From: Streptomyces sp. P9-A4
GTDB lineage: Bacteria; Actinomycetota; Actinomycetes; Streptomycetales; Streptomycetaceae
NCBI RefSeq assembly: GCF_036634195.1
Contig: NZ_JAZIFY010000001.1
Span: forward strand, 682,001-746,000
Direction: 5' to 3'
Length of the DNA stretch: 64,000 nucleotides
How positions within the stretch are numbered: the stretch's first letter is position 1; each line of letters opens with the position of its first letter. Below, piece by piece: positions 7,368 through 15,489 of this stretch. The notes beneath the pieces were generated by a model. That model was not told the origin of the DNA and made no database searches. It saw nothing but the letters and a program-made list of their open reading frames with translations. The position numbers and the translations under genes are program-made.

Positions 7368-8732
7368 ATGACCTCGAATCCGATCGCCGAGACCGTCCGG
7401 TCCCTGATGCCCCGGGCCAAGGCCGAGCTCACCGAGCTGGTGGCCTTCGAGTCGGTGGCGGACGAGGCCGTGGCGCCCCGCAGCGAGTGCGAGGCCGCCG
7501 CGAACTGGGTCGCGGACGCCCTGCGCGCCGAGGACTTCCAGGACGTGGCGCTGCTCGACACCCCGGACGGTTCGCAGTCGGTCTACGGCATCCTGCCCGG
7601 CCCGGCCGGCGCGCCGACGGTCCTGCTCTACGCGCACTACGACGTGCAGCCGAAGCTGGACGAGTCCGCCTGGCACACCCCGCCGTTCGAGCTGACCGAG
7701 CGCAACGGACGCTGGTACGGGCGCGGCGCCGCCGACTGCAAGGGCGGTGTCGTCATGCACCTGCTCGCGCTGCGCGCCCTCAAGGCCAACGGCGGCGTCC
7801 CGGTGACGGTCAAGGTGATCGTCGAGGGTTCCGAGGAGCAGGGCACCGGCGGTCTCGAGCGGTACGCCGAGCAGCACCCCGAACTCCTCGTCTCGGACGC
7901 CATCGTGATCGGCGACGCGGGCAACTTCCGGGTGGGCCTGCCGACGGTGACCGCGACCCTGCGTGGCATGACGATGATCCGGGTGGGCATCGAGACCCTG
8001 GAGGGCAATCTGCACTCCGGTCAGTTCGGCGGCGCCGCGCCGGACGCGCTGGCCGCGCTGATCCGCGTACTGGACTCGCTGCGCGGCCCCGACGGGTCCA
8101 CCGTCATCGACGGGCTGCCCGGCGACAAGGCCTGGGAGGGCCTGCAGTACCCGGAGGAGGACTTCCGCCAGGACGCGAAGGTGCTCGCGGGCGTCGACCT
8201 GCCGGGCTCCGGCACGGTCGCGGACCGGATCTGGGCCCGCCCTGCCGTCACCGTGATCGGCATCGACTGCCACCCGGTGGCCGGCGCGACCCCGTCGATC
8301 CCCTCCTCGGCGCGCGCCCAGATCAGCCTGCGGGTGCCGCCCGGCCAGGACGCGGCCGAGGCGACGAAGCTGCTCTTCGCGCACATCGAGAAGCACACGC
8401 CGTGGAACGCGCGCGTGTCGCTGGAGCAGGTCGGCCAGGGGCAGGCGTTCCAGGCGGACACGTCGAGCCCGGCGTACGCGTCGATGGCGGACGCGATGCG
8501 GATCGCGTACCCCGGTCAGGAGATGCAGTCGGCGGGCATGGGCGGGTCCATCCCGCTGTGCAACACGCTGGCGTCGCTGTACCCGGAGTCGGAGATCCTG
8601 CTGATCGGCCTGAGCGAGCCGGAGGCGCAGATCCACGCGCCGAACGAGTCGGTCTCGCCGGAGGAGCTGGAGCGGCTCTCGGTCGCCGAGGCGCATTTCC
8701 TCGTCAACTACGCCCGCTCGAAGCAGGCCTGA
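7368..8732 (+). CDS. M20 family metallodipeptidase
   Basis: The 454-residue protein is a cytosolic di-zinc dipeptidase of the M20 (CPGL-like) group. The first metal motif YAHYDVQP is at about residue 90, the second metal pair is in GRGAADCKGG, the catalytic Glu pair is in VIVEGSEEQGTGG, and later ligands are the Asp in IVIGDAGNFR and the His near the C-terminus in EAQIHAPNESV. The lid/dimerisation domain starts near GMTMIRVGIETLEGNLHSGQFGG. ATG 7368 follows AGGAG at the right distance; the frame is open further upstream but without an RBS. Confidence 0.95.
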   Translation: MTSNPIAETVRSLMPRAKAELTELVAFESVADEAVAPRSECEAAANWVADALRAEDFQDVALLDTPDGSQSVYGILPGPAGAPTVLLYAHYDVQPKLDESAWHTPPFELTERNGRWYGRGAADCKGGVVMHLLALRALKANGGVPVTVKVIVEGSEEQGTGGLERYAEQHPELLVSDAIVIGDAGNFRVGLPTVTATLRGMTMIRVGIETLEGNLHSGQFGGAAPDALAALIRVLDSLRGPDGSTVIDGLPGDKAWEGLQYPEEDFRQDAKVLAGVDLPGSGTVADRIWARPAVTVIGIDCHPVAGATPSIPSSARAQISLRVPPGQDAAEATKLLFAHIEKHTPWNARVSLEQVGQGQAFQADTSSPAYASMADAMRIAYPGQEMQSAGMGGSIPLCNTLASLYPESEILLIGLSEPEAQIHAPNESVSPEELERLSVAEAHFLVNYARSKQA

Positions 8733-8795
8733 CGGCCCACGGCCCACGACTGATCCGATTCAGCGTTCGGCGAAGCTCGCCGAGAGCGTAGAGGC

Positions 8796-8833
8796 ATACG
8801 GCGGACCTGCGCGGATGCGTAGGTTCGCCGTAT
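8796..8833. promoter_or_regulatory. inverted repeat around a leaderless promoter and start codon
   Basis: ATACGGCGGACC (8796-8807) is mirrored with one mismatch by GGTTCGCCGTAT (8822-8833), 14 bases apart. The right arm contains TAGGTT (8820-8825, -10 position) and ends inside the ATG at 8832. A repressor binding this repeat would cover the -10, the transcription start and the initiation codon. Confidence 0.55.
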
Positions 8834-9533
8834 GGCATCCATCGAACCGACCCGGATCACCCCTCGGTTGCACCTCCTCGACTACTCCATCGGCCAGGCG
8901 TACGTGTGGCAGGACGAGGAGGAGCTGACCCTGATCGACGCGGGCTGGGCCGGCACGGCGGACGGGACGGCGGCGGCGATCCGGGCGGCCGGACTGGAGC
9001 CGGACCGGCTGCGCCGGATCGTGCTGACCCACTGCCACCGGGACCACGTGGGCTCGGCCCAGGAGCTCGCGGACCGGCACGGGGCCGAGATCCTCGCGCA
9101 CCGGCTGGACACGCCGGTGATCCGGGGCGAGGCCCCGGTCCCGGAGCCCGACGTCCTCGACTGGGAACGCCCGCTGTTCGAGCACGGTCTGACCTCGCCG
9201 GAGGCGCCGCCGACCCGGGTGGACCGGGAGGTCGAGGACGGCGAGGAGCTCGGCTTCGGCGACGGGGCCGTGGTGGTCCACGCCCCCGGCCACACCCCCG
9301 GCTCGATCGCCGTCCATCTGCCGCGCCACGGCGTGCTGTTCACCGGGGACACGGTGGCCTCGGTGCCGGACGTGATGTTCGGCGTCCTGCACGTCGACCG
9401 CCCGCTCGCCCTGGACTCGATGCGGCGCCTCGCGAAGCTGGCTCCGTCGGTGCTGTGCTGCGGGCACGGGGCGCCGGTGACCACGGACACGGCGGAGCGG
9501 TTCGCGGCGGCGGCGGAAGCGGGCCGGGCGTAG
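8832..9533 (+). CDS. MBL-fold metallo-hydrolase
   Basis: The 233-residue protein shows the metallo-beta-lactamase HxHxDH-type motif as LTHCHRDHVGSA near residue 65, then HAPGHTPGSIAVHL with the next metal His, FTGDTVAS with the bridging Asp, and a final CCGHGAP His. It most resembles small glyoxalase-II/quorum-lactonase-like hydrolases of unknown substrate. There is no Shine-Dalgarno; TAGGTT six bases before ATG 8832 suggests a leaderless transcript. It is monocistronic between an M20 peptidase and a repeat tract. Confidence 0.93.
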   Translation: MASIEPTRITPRLHLLDYSIGQAYVWQDEEELTLIDAGWAGTADGTAAAIRAAGLEPDRLRRIVLTHCHRDHVGSAQELADRHGAEILAHRLDTPVIRGEAPVPEPDVLDWERPLFEHGLTSPEAPPTRVDREVEDGEELGFGDGAVVVHAPGHTPGSIAVHLPRHGVLFTGDTVASVPDVMFGVLHVDRPLALDSMRRLAKLAPSVLCCGHGAPVTTDTAERFAAAAEAGRA

Positions 9534-9588
9534 GGGTTCGGCCTGAGGAGTTCGGCCTTAGGAGTTCGGCCTTGGGAGTTCAGCCGTA
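9533..9588. repeat. 15-bp degenerate tandem repeat
   Basis: Four imperfect copies of a unit near GGAGTTCGGCCTTAG follow directly after the MBL stop codon. They lie in the short gap before the convergent kinase-Nudix gene. No function is apparent. Confidence 0.75.
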
Positions 9589-9633
9589 GGGGCTCCTCAG
9601 CAGGGGGCGGCCGTAGGGGACGACCACTGAAGG

Positions 9634-10668
9634 TCAGCCGACCGGGACGCCCGCCTCCAGGTTGAGGACCGTGCCGCGTTCGCGGGCGCGCAGGGCCCAG
9701 CGGAGGCGGCGGTAGCGGACGGGCGGCAGGAGGTCGGCTGCCTCCTCCTCTGTGACGAAGCGCCAGCCGCGGAGTTCGGCGCCGGGCAGATGGAGACGCG
9801 CGGTGTCGGCCGCGTCGAGCCTTCCGCCGTCGAAGAGCAGGCGCAGTCCTCCGTAGCCCGGGGGCTGGGGGCGTTCCCAGTCGACGAGCAGGAGGCGGGG
9901 CACGGCGTCCAGTTCGAGGCCTATCTCCTCGGTCACCTCACGCATGCCCGCACGGGCCGGTGGTTCGCCGGGTTCGACGACGCCACCGGGGAACTCCCAG
10001 CCCGGTTTGTAGGTGGGGTCGACCAGGAGGAAACGGTCCTGCTCGTCGAAGAGCAGGACCCCGGCCGCGAGGGTCTCGCCGGTCGGCTCGGGGGTCTGGA
10101 CGATGCCGCAGGGGGTGGCGAGGCCGGACCGGACCGCGTCGGCGACGGACCGGGCGGCCTCGGTGGCGGTGAGCGCCGAGGTGTCGAGGACGTAGGCGTC
10201 GCGGGTGAGCCAGTCCGCCGCGGCGCGGTAGGGCGCGATGTGCGCGTGGCTCCACTCCCTGACGCGGGCGTCGGTCTCGGGGTCGCCGTACTCCGCCCGT
10301 CCGTCGATGCGCTGTCGCAGGATCGTTTCCCCCGGGGCGAGCAGGACGTGGCGCACCTCGATGCGGCGGGCGGCGAGCCCGCCGAAGATCTCGTCGCGGT
10401 ACTCCTGGCGCAGCAGCGTCATCGGAACGATCAGGACTCCGCCGACCTCCGCGAGCAGGGCCGCCGCGGTGTCCACCACCAGGCGCCGCCAGATCGGCAG
10501 GTCCTGGTAGTCCTCGACCTCCGCGAGCCGTTTGGCCGGCAGGAGCCGGCGCAGTCCCCCGCCGGTGACCTCGGGGTCGTACAGCGTGCTGTTCGGGATC
10601 AGATCGACCAGTTCGCGTGCGGTTCCGGACTTCCCCGCGCCGAACGCACCGTTGACCCAGACGATCAC
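9634..10668 (-). CDS. P-loop kinase-like domain fused to a Nudix hydrolase
   Basis: The protein has 344 residues. Residues 1-185 form an AAA_33/nucleoside-kinase-like domain with Walker A GAFGAGKSGTA at about 8-18, the phrase STLYDPEVTGGGLR, and RHVLLAPGETILRQRI with the lid arginines. From about 200 the chain is a Nudix hydrolase: LLFDEQDRFLLVDPTYKPGWEFPGGVVEPGE, then REVTEEIGLEL as the catalytic Nudix box. Such fusions are common in streptomycetes, but the joint substrate is unknown; nucleotide-linked salvage or signalling is a guess. GTG 10668 has an AGAGGGGGA Shine-Dalgarno; a longer frame to 10755 lacks one. Confidence 0.88.
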   Translation of the reverse strand: MIVWVNGAFGAGKSGTARELVDLIPNSTLYDPEVTGGGLRRLLPAKRLAEVEDYQDLPIWRRLVVDTAAALLAEVGGVLIVPMTLLRQEYRDEIFGGLAARRIEVRHVLLAPGETILRQRIDGRAEYGDPETDARVREWSHAHIAPYRAAADWLTRDAYVLDTSALTATEAARSVADAVRSGLATPCGIVQTPEPTGETLAAGVLLFDEQDRFLLVDPTYKPGWEFPGGVVEPGEPPARAGMREVTEEIGLELDAVPRLLLVDWERPQPPGYGGLRLLFDGGRLDAADTARLHLPGAELRGWRFVTEEEAADLLPPVRYRRLRWALRARERGTVLNLEAGVPVG

Positions 10669-10813
10669 GATTCCCCCTCTTGGATAGCCCCCTGTGGCTT
10701 GCCCGCAACACCCTGCCACGGAAACCCACGAACACATGTCCCGGCTTCTCGGCATGTGCGTGACACTTCCGGGCCGCCGTCGTTGAGTTCCGCAAGCACG
10801 AGGGGGTGCGCAG

Positions 10814-10996
10814 ATGACTCGTACGGTTCTCGAACGTTTCCCGGCCGGCGGCCCGCGGGGCAGCTGGCCGGCGGAGGAATTCGCCGGAGCACGGCGGGAC
10901 GAGGGGGTGCCGGCCCGGGTCGTGATGGACCTGGAGTCGGACGCCTTCCTGGTGATCGTCGAGCAACGAACGCCGGAGCGGCTACGGGAGGAGTGA
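10814..10996 (+). CDS. small conserved hypothetical protein (60 aa)
   Basis: The 60-residue protein is preceded by GAGGGGG eight bases before its ATG, and its frame has high GC at third positions. It contains GSWPAEEFAGARRDEG and ARVVMDLESDAFLVIVEQ, a compact alpha-beta pattern that I have the impression recurs in other streptomycetes. It carries no Cys, signal peptide or membrane helix, so it would be a soluble cytoplasmic protein. Its last 15 bases overlap the end of the convergent ROK gene. Function unknown. Confidence 0.7.
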   Translation: MTRTVLERFPAGGPRGSWPAEEFAGARRDEGVPARVVMDLESDAFLVIVEQRTPERLREE

Positions 10997-11992
10997 GGCG
11001 GCCGGGGAGGGCGGGCCTCCCCCGTCCGCCGCGAGCGCCGCCGCTGCCGCGCCGAGGAGGCCCGCGTCCGTGCCCGTGACGGCCGGGACGACCGTCAGGT
11101 CCCGGACGAAGGAGAGCGTGGCGTAGGTGGCGAGGGCGCTCCGGAGCGGGGCGAAGAGGACTTCGCCCGCGCCCGCGACGCCGCCGCCGACCACCGCGAT
11201 GTCGATCTCGACGAGCGCCGCCGTGGCGGCGATGCCCGCCGCCAGGGCCTGCGCCGCGCGTGCGAAGCTGGCGAGGGCGACGGGGTCGCCGGCGTGCGCG
11301 GCGGCGGCCACGGCCGCGGCGGAGACGTCGCCGTCGGGTCCCGGCCGCCAGCCGCCTTCCAGGGCGCGGCGGGCCAGGTGGGGGCCGCTGGCGACGCGTT
11401 CGACGCAGCCGCGTCCGCCGCAGGCGCAGGGGTCTCCGTCCATGTCCACCACGATGTGGCCGATGTGACCGGCGTTGCCGGTGGGGCCGGGGTGAACCCG
11501 TCCTCCGAGGACCAGACCGCCGCCGACGCCCGTGGAGACCACGAGGCACAGGGCGTTGTCATGGCCCCGGGCAGCCCCGAGCCAGTGTTCCGCGGCCGTC
11601 ATGGCGACGCCGTCACCGACCAGCGTGACGGGTCGTCCGCCCGTCGCCCGGTGGACCCGCTCGACCAGCGGGAAGTCGCGCCAGCCGGGCACGTTGACCG
11701 GGCTGACGGTTCCCCGGTGCGCGTCGACGGGGCCCGCGCTGCCGATGCCGACGGCCCCGGCGGAGGCCCACAGGGGCGAGCCGGAGAGTTCGGTCAGTAC
11801 GGCCTCGACCGCTCGCATCACCGTCTCGCCGTCCCCACGCGCGGGCGTGGGCCGCTGCGCGCGGACCCGGATGCGGCCCCCGGCGTCGACCAGGGCTCCG
11901 GCGATCTTGGTGCCACCGATGTCGAGGGCGACGACGAGGCCGCCGGAAGGGAATCGGCGCTCGGCCGGGACCGTCGCGGAATCGGTCTGCAT
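10982..11992 (-). CDS. ROK family sugar kinase/regulator (kinase-type)
   Basis: The 336-residue protein has the ATP-binding phosphate-1 motif LVVALDIGGTKIAGALVD near residue 22 and no N-terminal helix-turn-helix, so it is a kinase-type ROK member such as a glucokinase. Other marks are VGIGSAGPVD, VSTGVGGGLVLGG, and the ROK zinc motif in GDPCACGGRGCVERVASG. It would phosphorylate a hexose in the cytoplasm. ATG 11992 matches the family start. It is divergent from a LacI-family gene, and a perfect palindrome between them points to common sugar-responsive control. Confidence 0.93.
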   Translation of the reverse strand: MQTDSATVPAERRFPSGGLVVALDIGGTKIAGALVDAGGRIRVRAQRPTPARGDGETVMRAVEAVLTELSGSPLWASAGAVGIGSAGPVDAHRGTVSPVNVPGWRDFPLVERVHRATGGRPVTLVGDGVAMTAAEHWLGAARGHDNALCLVVSTGVGGGLVLGGRVHPGPTGNAGHIGHIVVDMDGDPCACGGRGCVERVASGPHLARRALEGGWRPGPDGDVSAAAVAAAAHAGDPVALASFARAAQALAAGIAATAALVEIDIAVVGGGVAGAGEVLFAPLRSALATYATLSFVRDLTVVPAVTGTDAGLLGAAAAALAADGGGPPSPAASLLP

Positions 11993-12078
11993 GGGCGCGG
12001 GGTTCTCCAGTCGGCGGCGGTCGGACCCGGGGGATGTCCGTCTCGCGGGGCGGTGTCCCGCACAGTCTCCCCCGGCGT

Positions 12079-12090
12079 GACAACGTTGTC
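12079..12090. promoter_or_regulatory. LacI-type palindromic operator
   Basis: GACAACGTTGTC is a perfect 12-base palindrome, with CG at the centre as usual for LacI/GalR-family sites. It lies 86 bases before the ROK start and 90 before the LacI-family start, so one site can control both. Confidence 0.7.
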
Positions 12091-12179
12091 CACACTCTAT
12101 GCTTCGGCCAGTGACACGATCGGACGGCGCCCTGGCGGCGGATGCCCGGTCCCGCCCCACGACGAAGGAACCGCGCACC

Positions 12180-13208
12180 GTGGCCGATATCGCCCGCCAC
12201 TCCGAGCACCGCTACGGCAACCGGCCCACGATGAAGGACGTCGCCGCGCGCGCGGGTGTCGGCCTGAAGACGGTGTCCCGGGTCGTGAACGGCGAGCCGG
12301 GGGTCACCCCGGACACCGAGCGCCGGGTCCGGGAGGCCATCGAGATCCTCGGCTTCCGCCGCAACGACAGCGCGCGGGTGCTGCGCAAGGGCCGGACCGC
12401 GACCGTCGGTCTCGTCCTGGAGGATCTCGCCGACCCGTTCTACGGGCCGCTCAGCCGGGCGGTCGAGGAGGTCGCGCGGGCGCACGGGTCGCTGCTCATC
12501 AACGGGTCAAGCGCCGAGGACCCGCACCGGGAGCAGGAGTTGGCGCTCGCCCTGTGCGCGCGCCGGGTCGACGGCCTGATCGTCATCCCCGCCGGTGACG
12601 ATCACCGCTATCTGGAGCCGGAGATCAGGGCGGGTGTCGCCACCGTCTTCGTCGACCGTCCGGCGGGGCAGATCGAGGCCGACGCCGTCCTCTCGGACAG
12701 CTTCGGCGGGGCGCACGACGGCGTGGCCCATCTGATCGCCCACGGACACCGGCGGATCGGCTTCATCGGCGACCGCCCCCGCATCCACACCTCGGCCGAG
12801 CGGCTGCGCGGCTACCGCGCGGCCATGGAGGACGCGGGCCTCCCCGTCCGGGAGGACCGGATCGCGCTGGGGTCCACGGATCCGGAGCGGGTGAGCACGG
12901 CGGTACGCGAGTTGCTGGCGGCGCCGGAGCCCGTGACGGCCCTGTTCGCGGGGAACAACCGGGTCACCGTCACCGTGGTCCGCGCCCTCGCCGGGCACGA
13001 CCGGCCGGTCGCCCTGGTCGGTTTCGACGACATCGAACTGGCCGACCTGCTGGGCGTCACGGTCGTCGCGCAGGACCCCGCCGCGCTCGGCCGGACGGCG
13101 GCGGAGCGCCTGTTCCGGCGGCTCGACGGGGTCGACGAGGCGCCGGAGCGAGTGGTCCTCGGCACGACGCTCCTCGCCCGGGGCTCGGGCGAGATCACGC
13201 CGTACTGA
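12180..13208 (+). CDS. LacI family transcriptional regulator
   Basis: The protein has 342 residues. The HTH and hinge region read PTMKDVAARAGVGLKTVSRVVNGEPGVTPDTERRVREAI and then LGFRRNDSARVLRKGRTATVGLV. The periplasmic-binding-protein-like effector domain follows, with DPFYGPLSRAVEEVA, VFVDRP, LIAHGHRRIGFIGD, LFAGNN and VGFDDIELADLL. It probably binds the palindrome at 12079-12090 and responds to a sugar or sugar phosphate linked to the ROK kinase. The start is uncertain: GTG 12180 is close to the DNA-binding domain, while in-frame ATG 12099 would add 27 unusual residues. Confidence 0.94.
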   Translation: MADIARHSEHRYGNRPTMKDVAARAGVGLKTVSRVVNGEPGVTPDTERRVREAIEILGFRRNDSARVLRKGRTATVGLVLEDLADPFYGPLSRAVEEVARAHGSLLINGSSAEDPHREQELALALCARRVDGLIVIPAGDDHRYLEPEIRAGVATVFVDRPAGQIEADAVLSDSFGGAHDGVAHLIAHGHRRIGFIGDRPRIHTSAERLRGYRAAMEDAGLPVREDRIALGSTDPERVSTAVRELLAAPEPVTALFAGNNRVTVTVVRALAGHDRPVALVGFDDIELADLLGVTVVAQDPAALGRTAAERLFRRLDGVDEAPERVVLGTTLLARGSGEITPY

Positions 13209-13276
13209 CCGTCGCTGAGCACTGCCGTGCCGACGACCACTGAGCAGCACTCCCGAGAAGCGCGCCGGAGGGACGC

Positions 13277-15400
13277 TCAGCAGACGCGCAGCCCCTCCAC
13301 CGGGCCGCCGCCCGCGCCTCCCGACAGGTGCAGGACGCTGAGGTAGACGTTGGTGTTGCCGCTGTCGTCGTCCGTCCTGGCGAACCAGCGGCTGGTGCGT
13401 CCGCCGTACGTCTCGCTCCGGTCCAGGTCGACCTGGCAGAAGAAGACGTGCGGGCCGGAGCCCACCGTGCCCATCTCCCCGCCGTCGTAGCGGGTGCTCG
13501 TGGCGCTCCGCACGACCTGGCAGGTGGCGGAGGAGCCGGCCGGCGCGCAGCCCGTGGCGGGCGGCGGCGCCCCGGTGGTGGGCGCGGCCGTGCCACCGCC
13601 CCCGGACGAGGCGCCCGTGGTGGGTGTGCGGGTGCCGGGCGTGCGCGGTGCGGTCGTACCGCCGCCTTGTCCGTCGGAGCCGGCCACGGTCCCCGTGCCG
13701 GGACCGCGCGACTCCGTGCCCCCGGAGTCCGGGTCCGATGCCGGGTCCGCACGGTCGGGGTCGGGGCGGCCGGTGCCGTCGGCCGAGCCGGACGGGGCGG
13801 GCCCCGAGGGGTCCCCGGCGGAGGGCGAGGCGGTGCCGCTCGACCGACCCGGCGACGGTACGCCGCTGGTCCCCGGGTCCACTGCGCGGCCCTGGTCGCC
13901 CCCGGCGGCGCCCCGGCCGCTGTCGCCCGGCGTCCCGTCGGAGGCCAGGACCCCGGAATCCCGGTCCATGAGGGCGTACGTGAGCCCGCCTCCGGCCAGC
14001 AGGACGGCGGTCACGGAGGCGGCGACCAGCACGTTCCCCCGGCGGGGCTTCGTCCCGGCACGGCGGGCGGCCCGCGTCCCGGCGCGGCCGGCCGTGCCCG
14101 CGTCGAGGTGCACGGGCGGTGGCACGGGGAGGACCGGACCGAAGGCCCCGGCGAGCGGCGCGGCGGCGGGCGCCGGAGACGCCGTCGGGGCGGGGTCGGC
14201 CCCGGCGTACGGGTTCGGCTCCACGGAACTCCCGTAGGGGCTGGGCGCTGCGGCGCCCCCGTAGGGGATCGACTCCACGGAACGCCCGTAGGGGTTCGGC
14301 TCCACGGAACCCCCGTACGGGATAGGCCCTACGGAACCCCCGTACGGGTTCGGCGCGGATGCCTCCACGGCCTGCGCCCCCAGGTCCTGCGCCCCCACGT
14401 CCTGCGCCCCCGCAAGAGGCGTCTCCACACCCGGCGCATCCGAAGTGGTCGCCTCCGAAGCGGGCGCCCCCACCGCCCCCACCGCGTGCGCCTCCGGAGC
14501 CGTCTCCCCCACCGCGCCCAGCAGCCGCGCCGCCTCGCGGGCCGTCGGCCGGGCGGCCGGGTCCTTGTCCAGGAGGCGGAGCAGGACCGGGGCGAGCGGT
14601 CCCGCGCGGCGGGGTTCCGGGAGGGGCTCGGTGACGATGGCCGCGAGCGTCGACCAGGTCGACGTACGGCGGAAGGGCGAGCCGCCCTCCACGGCCGCGT
14701 ACAGGGTCGCGCCCAGCGCCCACACGTCGGAGGCGGGGCCCGGGTCCTGACCCCTGGCGCGCTCGGGGGCGAGGTAGTCGAGGGAGCCGACGATCTCGCC
14801 GCTGCGGGTCAGATGGGTCGCGGAGCCGTCGCCCGGGTCCTCCATCGTGGCGATGCCGAAGTCGGTGAGGACGATCCGGCCCCATGGGGTCTCCCCCGCC
14901 CGAGCGGAGTCGGGAGCTTGGGGACGGTCGAGCAGGATGTTGCCCGGCTTCACGTCCCGGTGCAGCACGCCCACCTCGTGCGCGGCGGCGAGTGCTTCCA
15001 GGACGTGGGCGCCGATCCGGGCGGCCTCGGCCGGTTCGAGGGTGCCCCGGGTGCCGAGGACGTCGTCGAGCGAGGGCCCGTCGATGAGTTCCATGACGAT
15101 GACCGGCCGGCCCTGGTGTTCGGTGACGTCGTGGACGGCGATGACTCCGGGGTGGCGGACGCGGGCGGCGGCGCGCGCCTCGCGGGTCATCCGCAGGCGC
15201 AGATCGGCCAGTTCGGGTGCGGCCGCGTCCGTGTAGGTGCGGAGTTCCTTGACGGCGACCTCACGGCCGAGGACCTCGTCGACTGCATGCCAGACGACCC
15301 CCATGCCGCCGCGCCCGAGCTGGCGCACCACTCTGTAGCGGCCCGCGAGCCGTTCGTTCTCCCCCGATGACACCGATGCCCCGTTCCCTGTCGAGCACAT
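13277..15400 (-). CDS. transmembrane Ser/Thr protein kinase with PYG repeats and extracellular Cys domain
   Basis: The protein has 707 residues. The kinase domain spans about 20-295, with GRGGMG (29-34), the catalytic Lys at 51 in VAVKEL, HRDVKPGN (147-154) and the DFG Asp at 180. A linker holds six copies of an NPYGxSV-like repeat (350-400). One membrane helix lies at about 456-478. The outside part is a long Gly/Ser/Thr/Pro-rich stalk ending in a small domain with four Cys (from about residue 620: CAPAGSSATCQV to GLRVC). No PASTA repeats are present. ATG 15400 or GTG 15373 could be the start; GTG 15373 has a GGAACGGGG before it. It is convergent with the LacI gene. Confidence 0.92.
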   Translation of the reverse strand: MCSTGNGASVSSGENERLAGRYRVVRQLGRGGMGVVWHAVDEVLGREVAVKELRTYTDAAAPELADLRLRMTREARAAARVRHPGVIAVHDVTEHQGRPVIVMELIDGPSLDDVLGTRGTLEPAEAARIGAHVLEALAAAHEVGVLHRDVKPGNILLDRPQAPDSARAGETPWGRIVLTDFGIATMEDPGDGSATHLTRSGEIVGSLDYLAPERARGQDPGPASDVWALGATLYAAVEGGSPFRRTSTWSTLAAIVTEPLPEPRRAGPLAPVLLRLLDKDPAARPTAREAARLLGAVGETAPEAHAVGAVGAPASEATTSDAPGVETPLAGAQDVGAQDLGAQAVEASAPNPYGGSVGPIPYGGSVEPNPYGRSVESIPYGGAAAPSPYGSSVEPNPYAGADPAPTASPAPAAAPLAGAFGPVLPVPPPVHLDAGTAGRAGTRAARRAGTKPRRGNVLVAASVTAVLLAGGGLTYALMDRDSGVLASDGTPGDSGRGAAGGDQGRAVDPGTSGVPSPGRSSGTASPSAGDPSGPAPSGSADGTGRPDPDRADPASDPDSGGTESRGPGTGTVAGSDGQGGGTTAPRTPGTRTPTTGASSGGGGTAAPTTGAPPPATGCAPAGSSATCQVVRSATSTRYDGGEMGTVGSGPHVFFCQVDLDRSETYGGRTSRWFARTDDDSGNTNVYLSVLHLSGGAGGGPVEGLRVC
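14204..14357. repeat. degenerate ~24-30 bp coding repeat in the kinase linker
   Basis: Six units with CCGTAGGGGTTCGGCTCCACGG-like cores run through this stretch and encode the NPYGGSV repeats of the kinase linker. Such repeats expand and contract by slippage. Confidence 0.75.
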
Positions 15401-15489
15401 GCGCCTACAGCGCGTGAACTCGTACAGGGTACGGGGCAGTTGGCTGGTTCGAGACCGTGGGCCGATCAGCTCGGGACGGCTTTCGCCGG

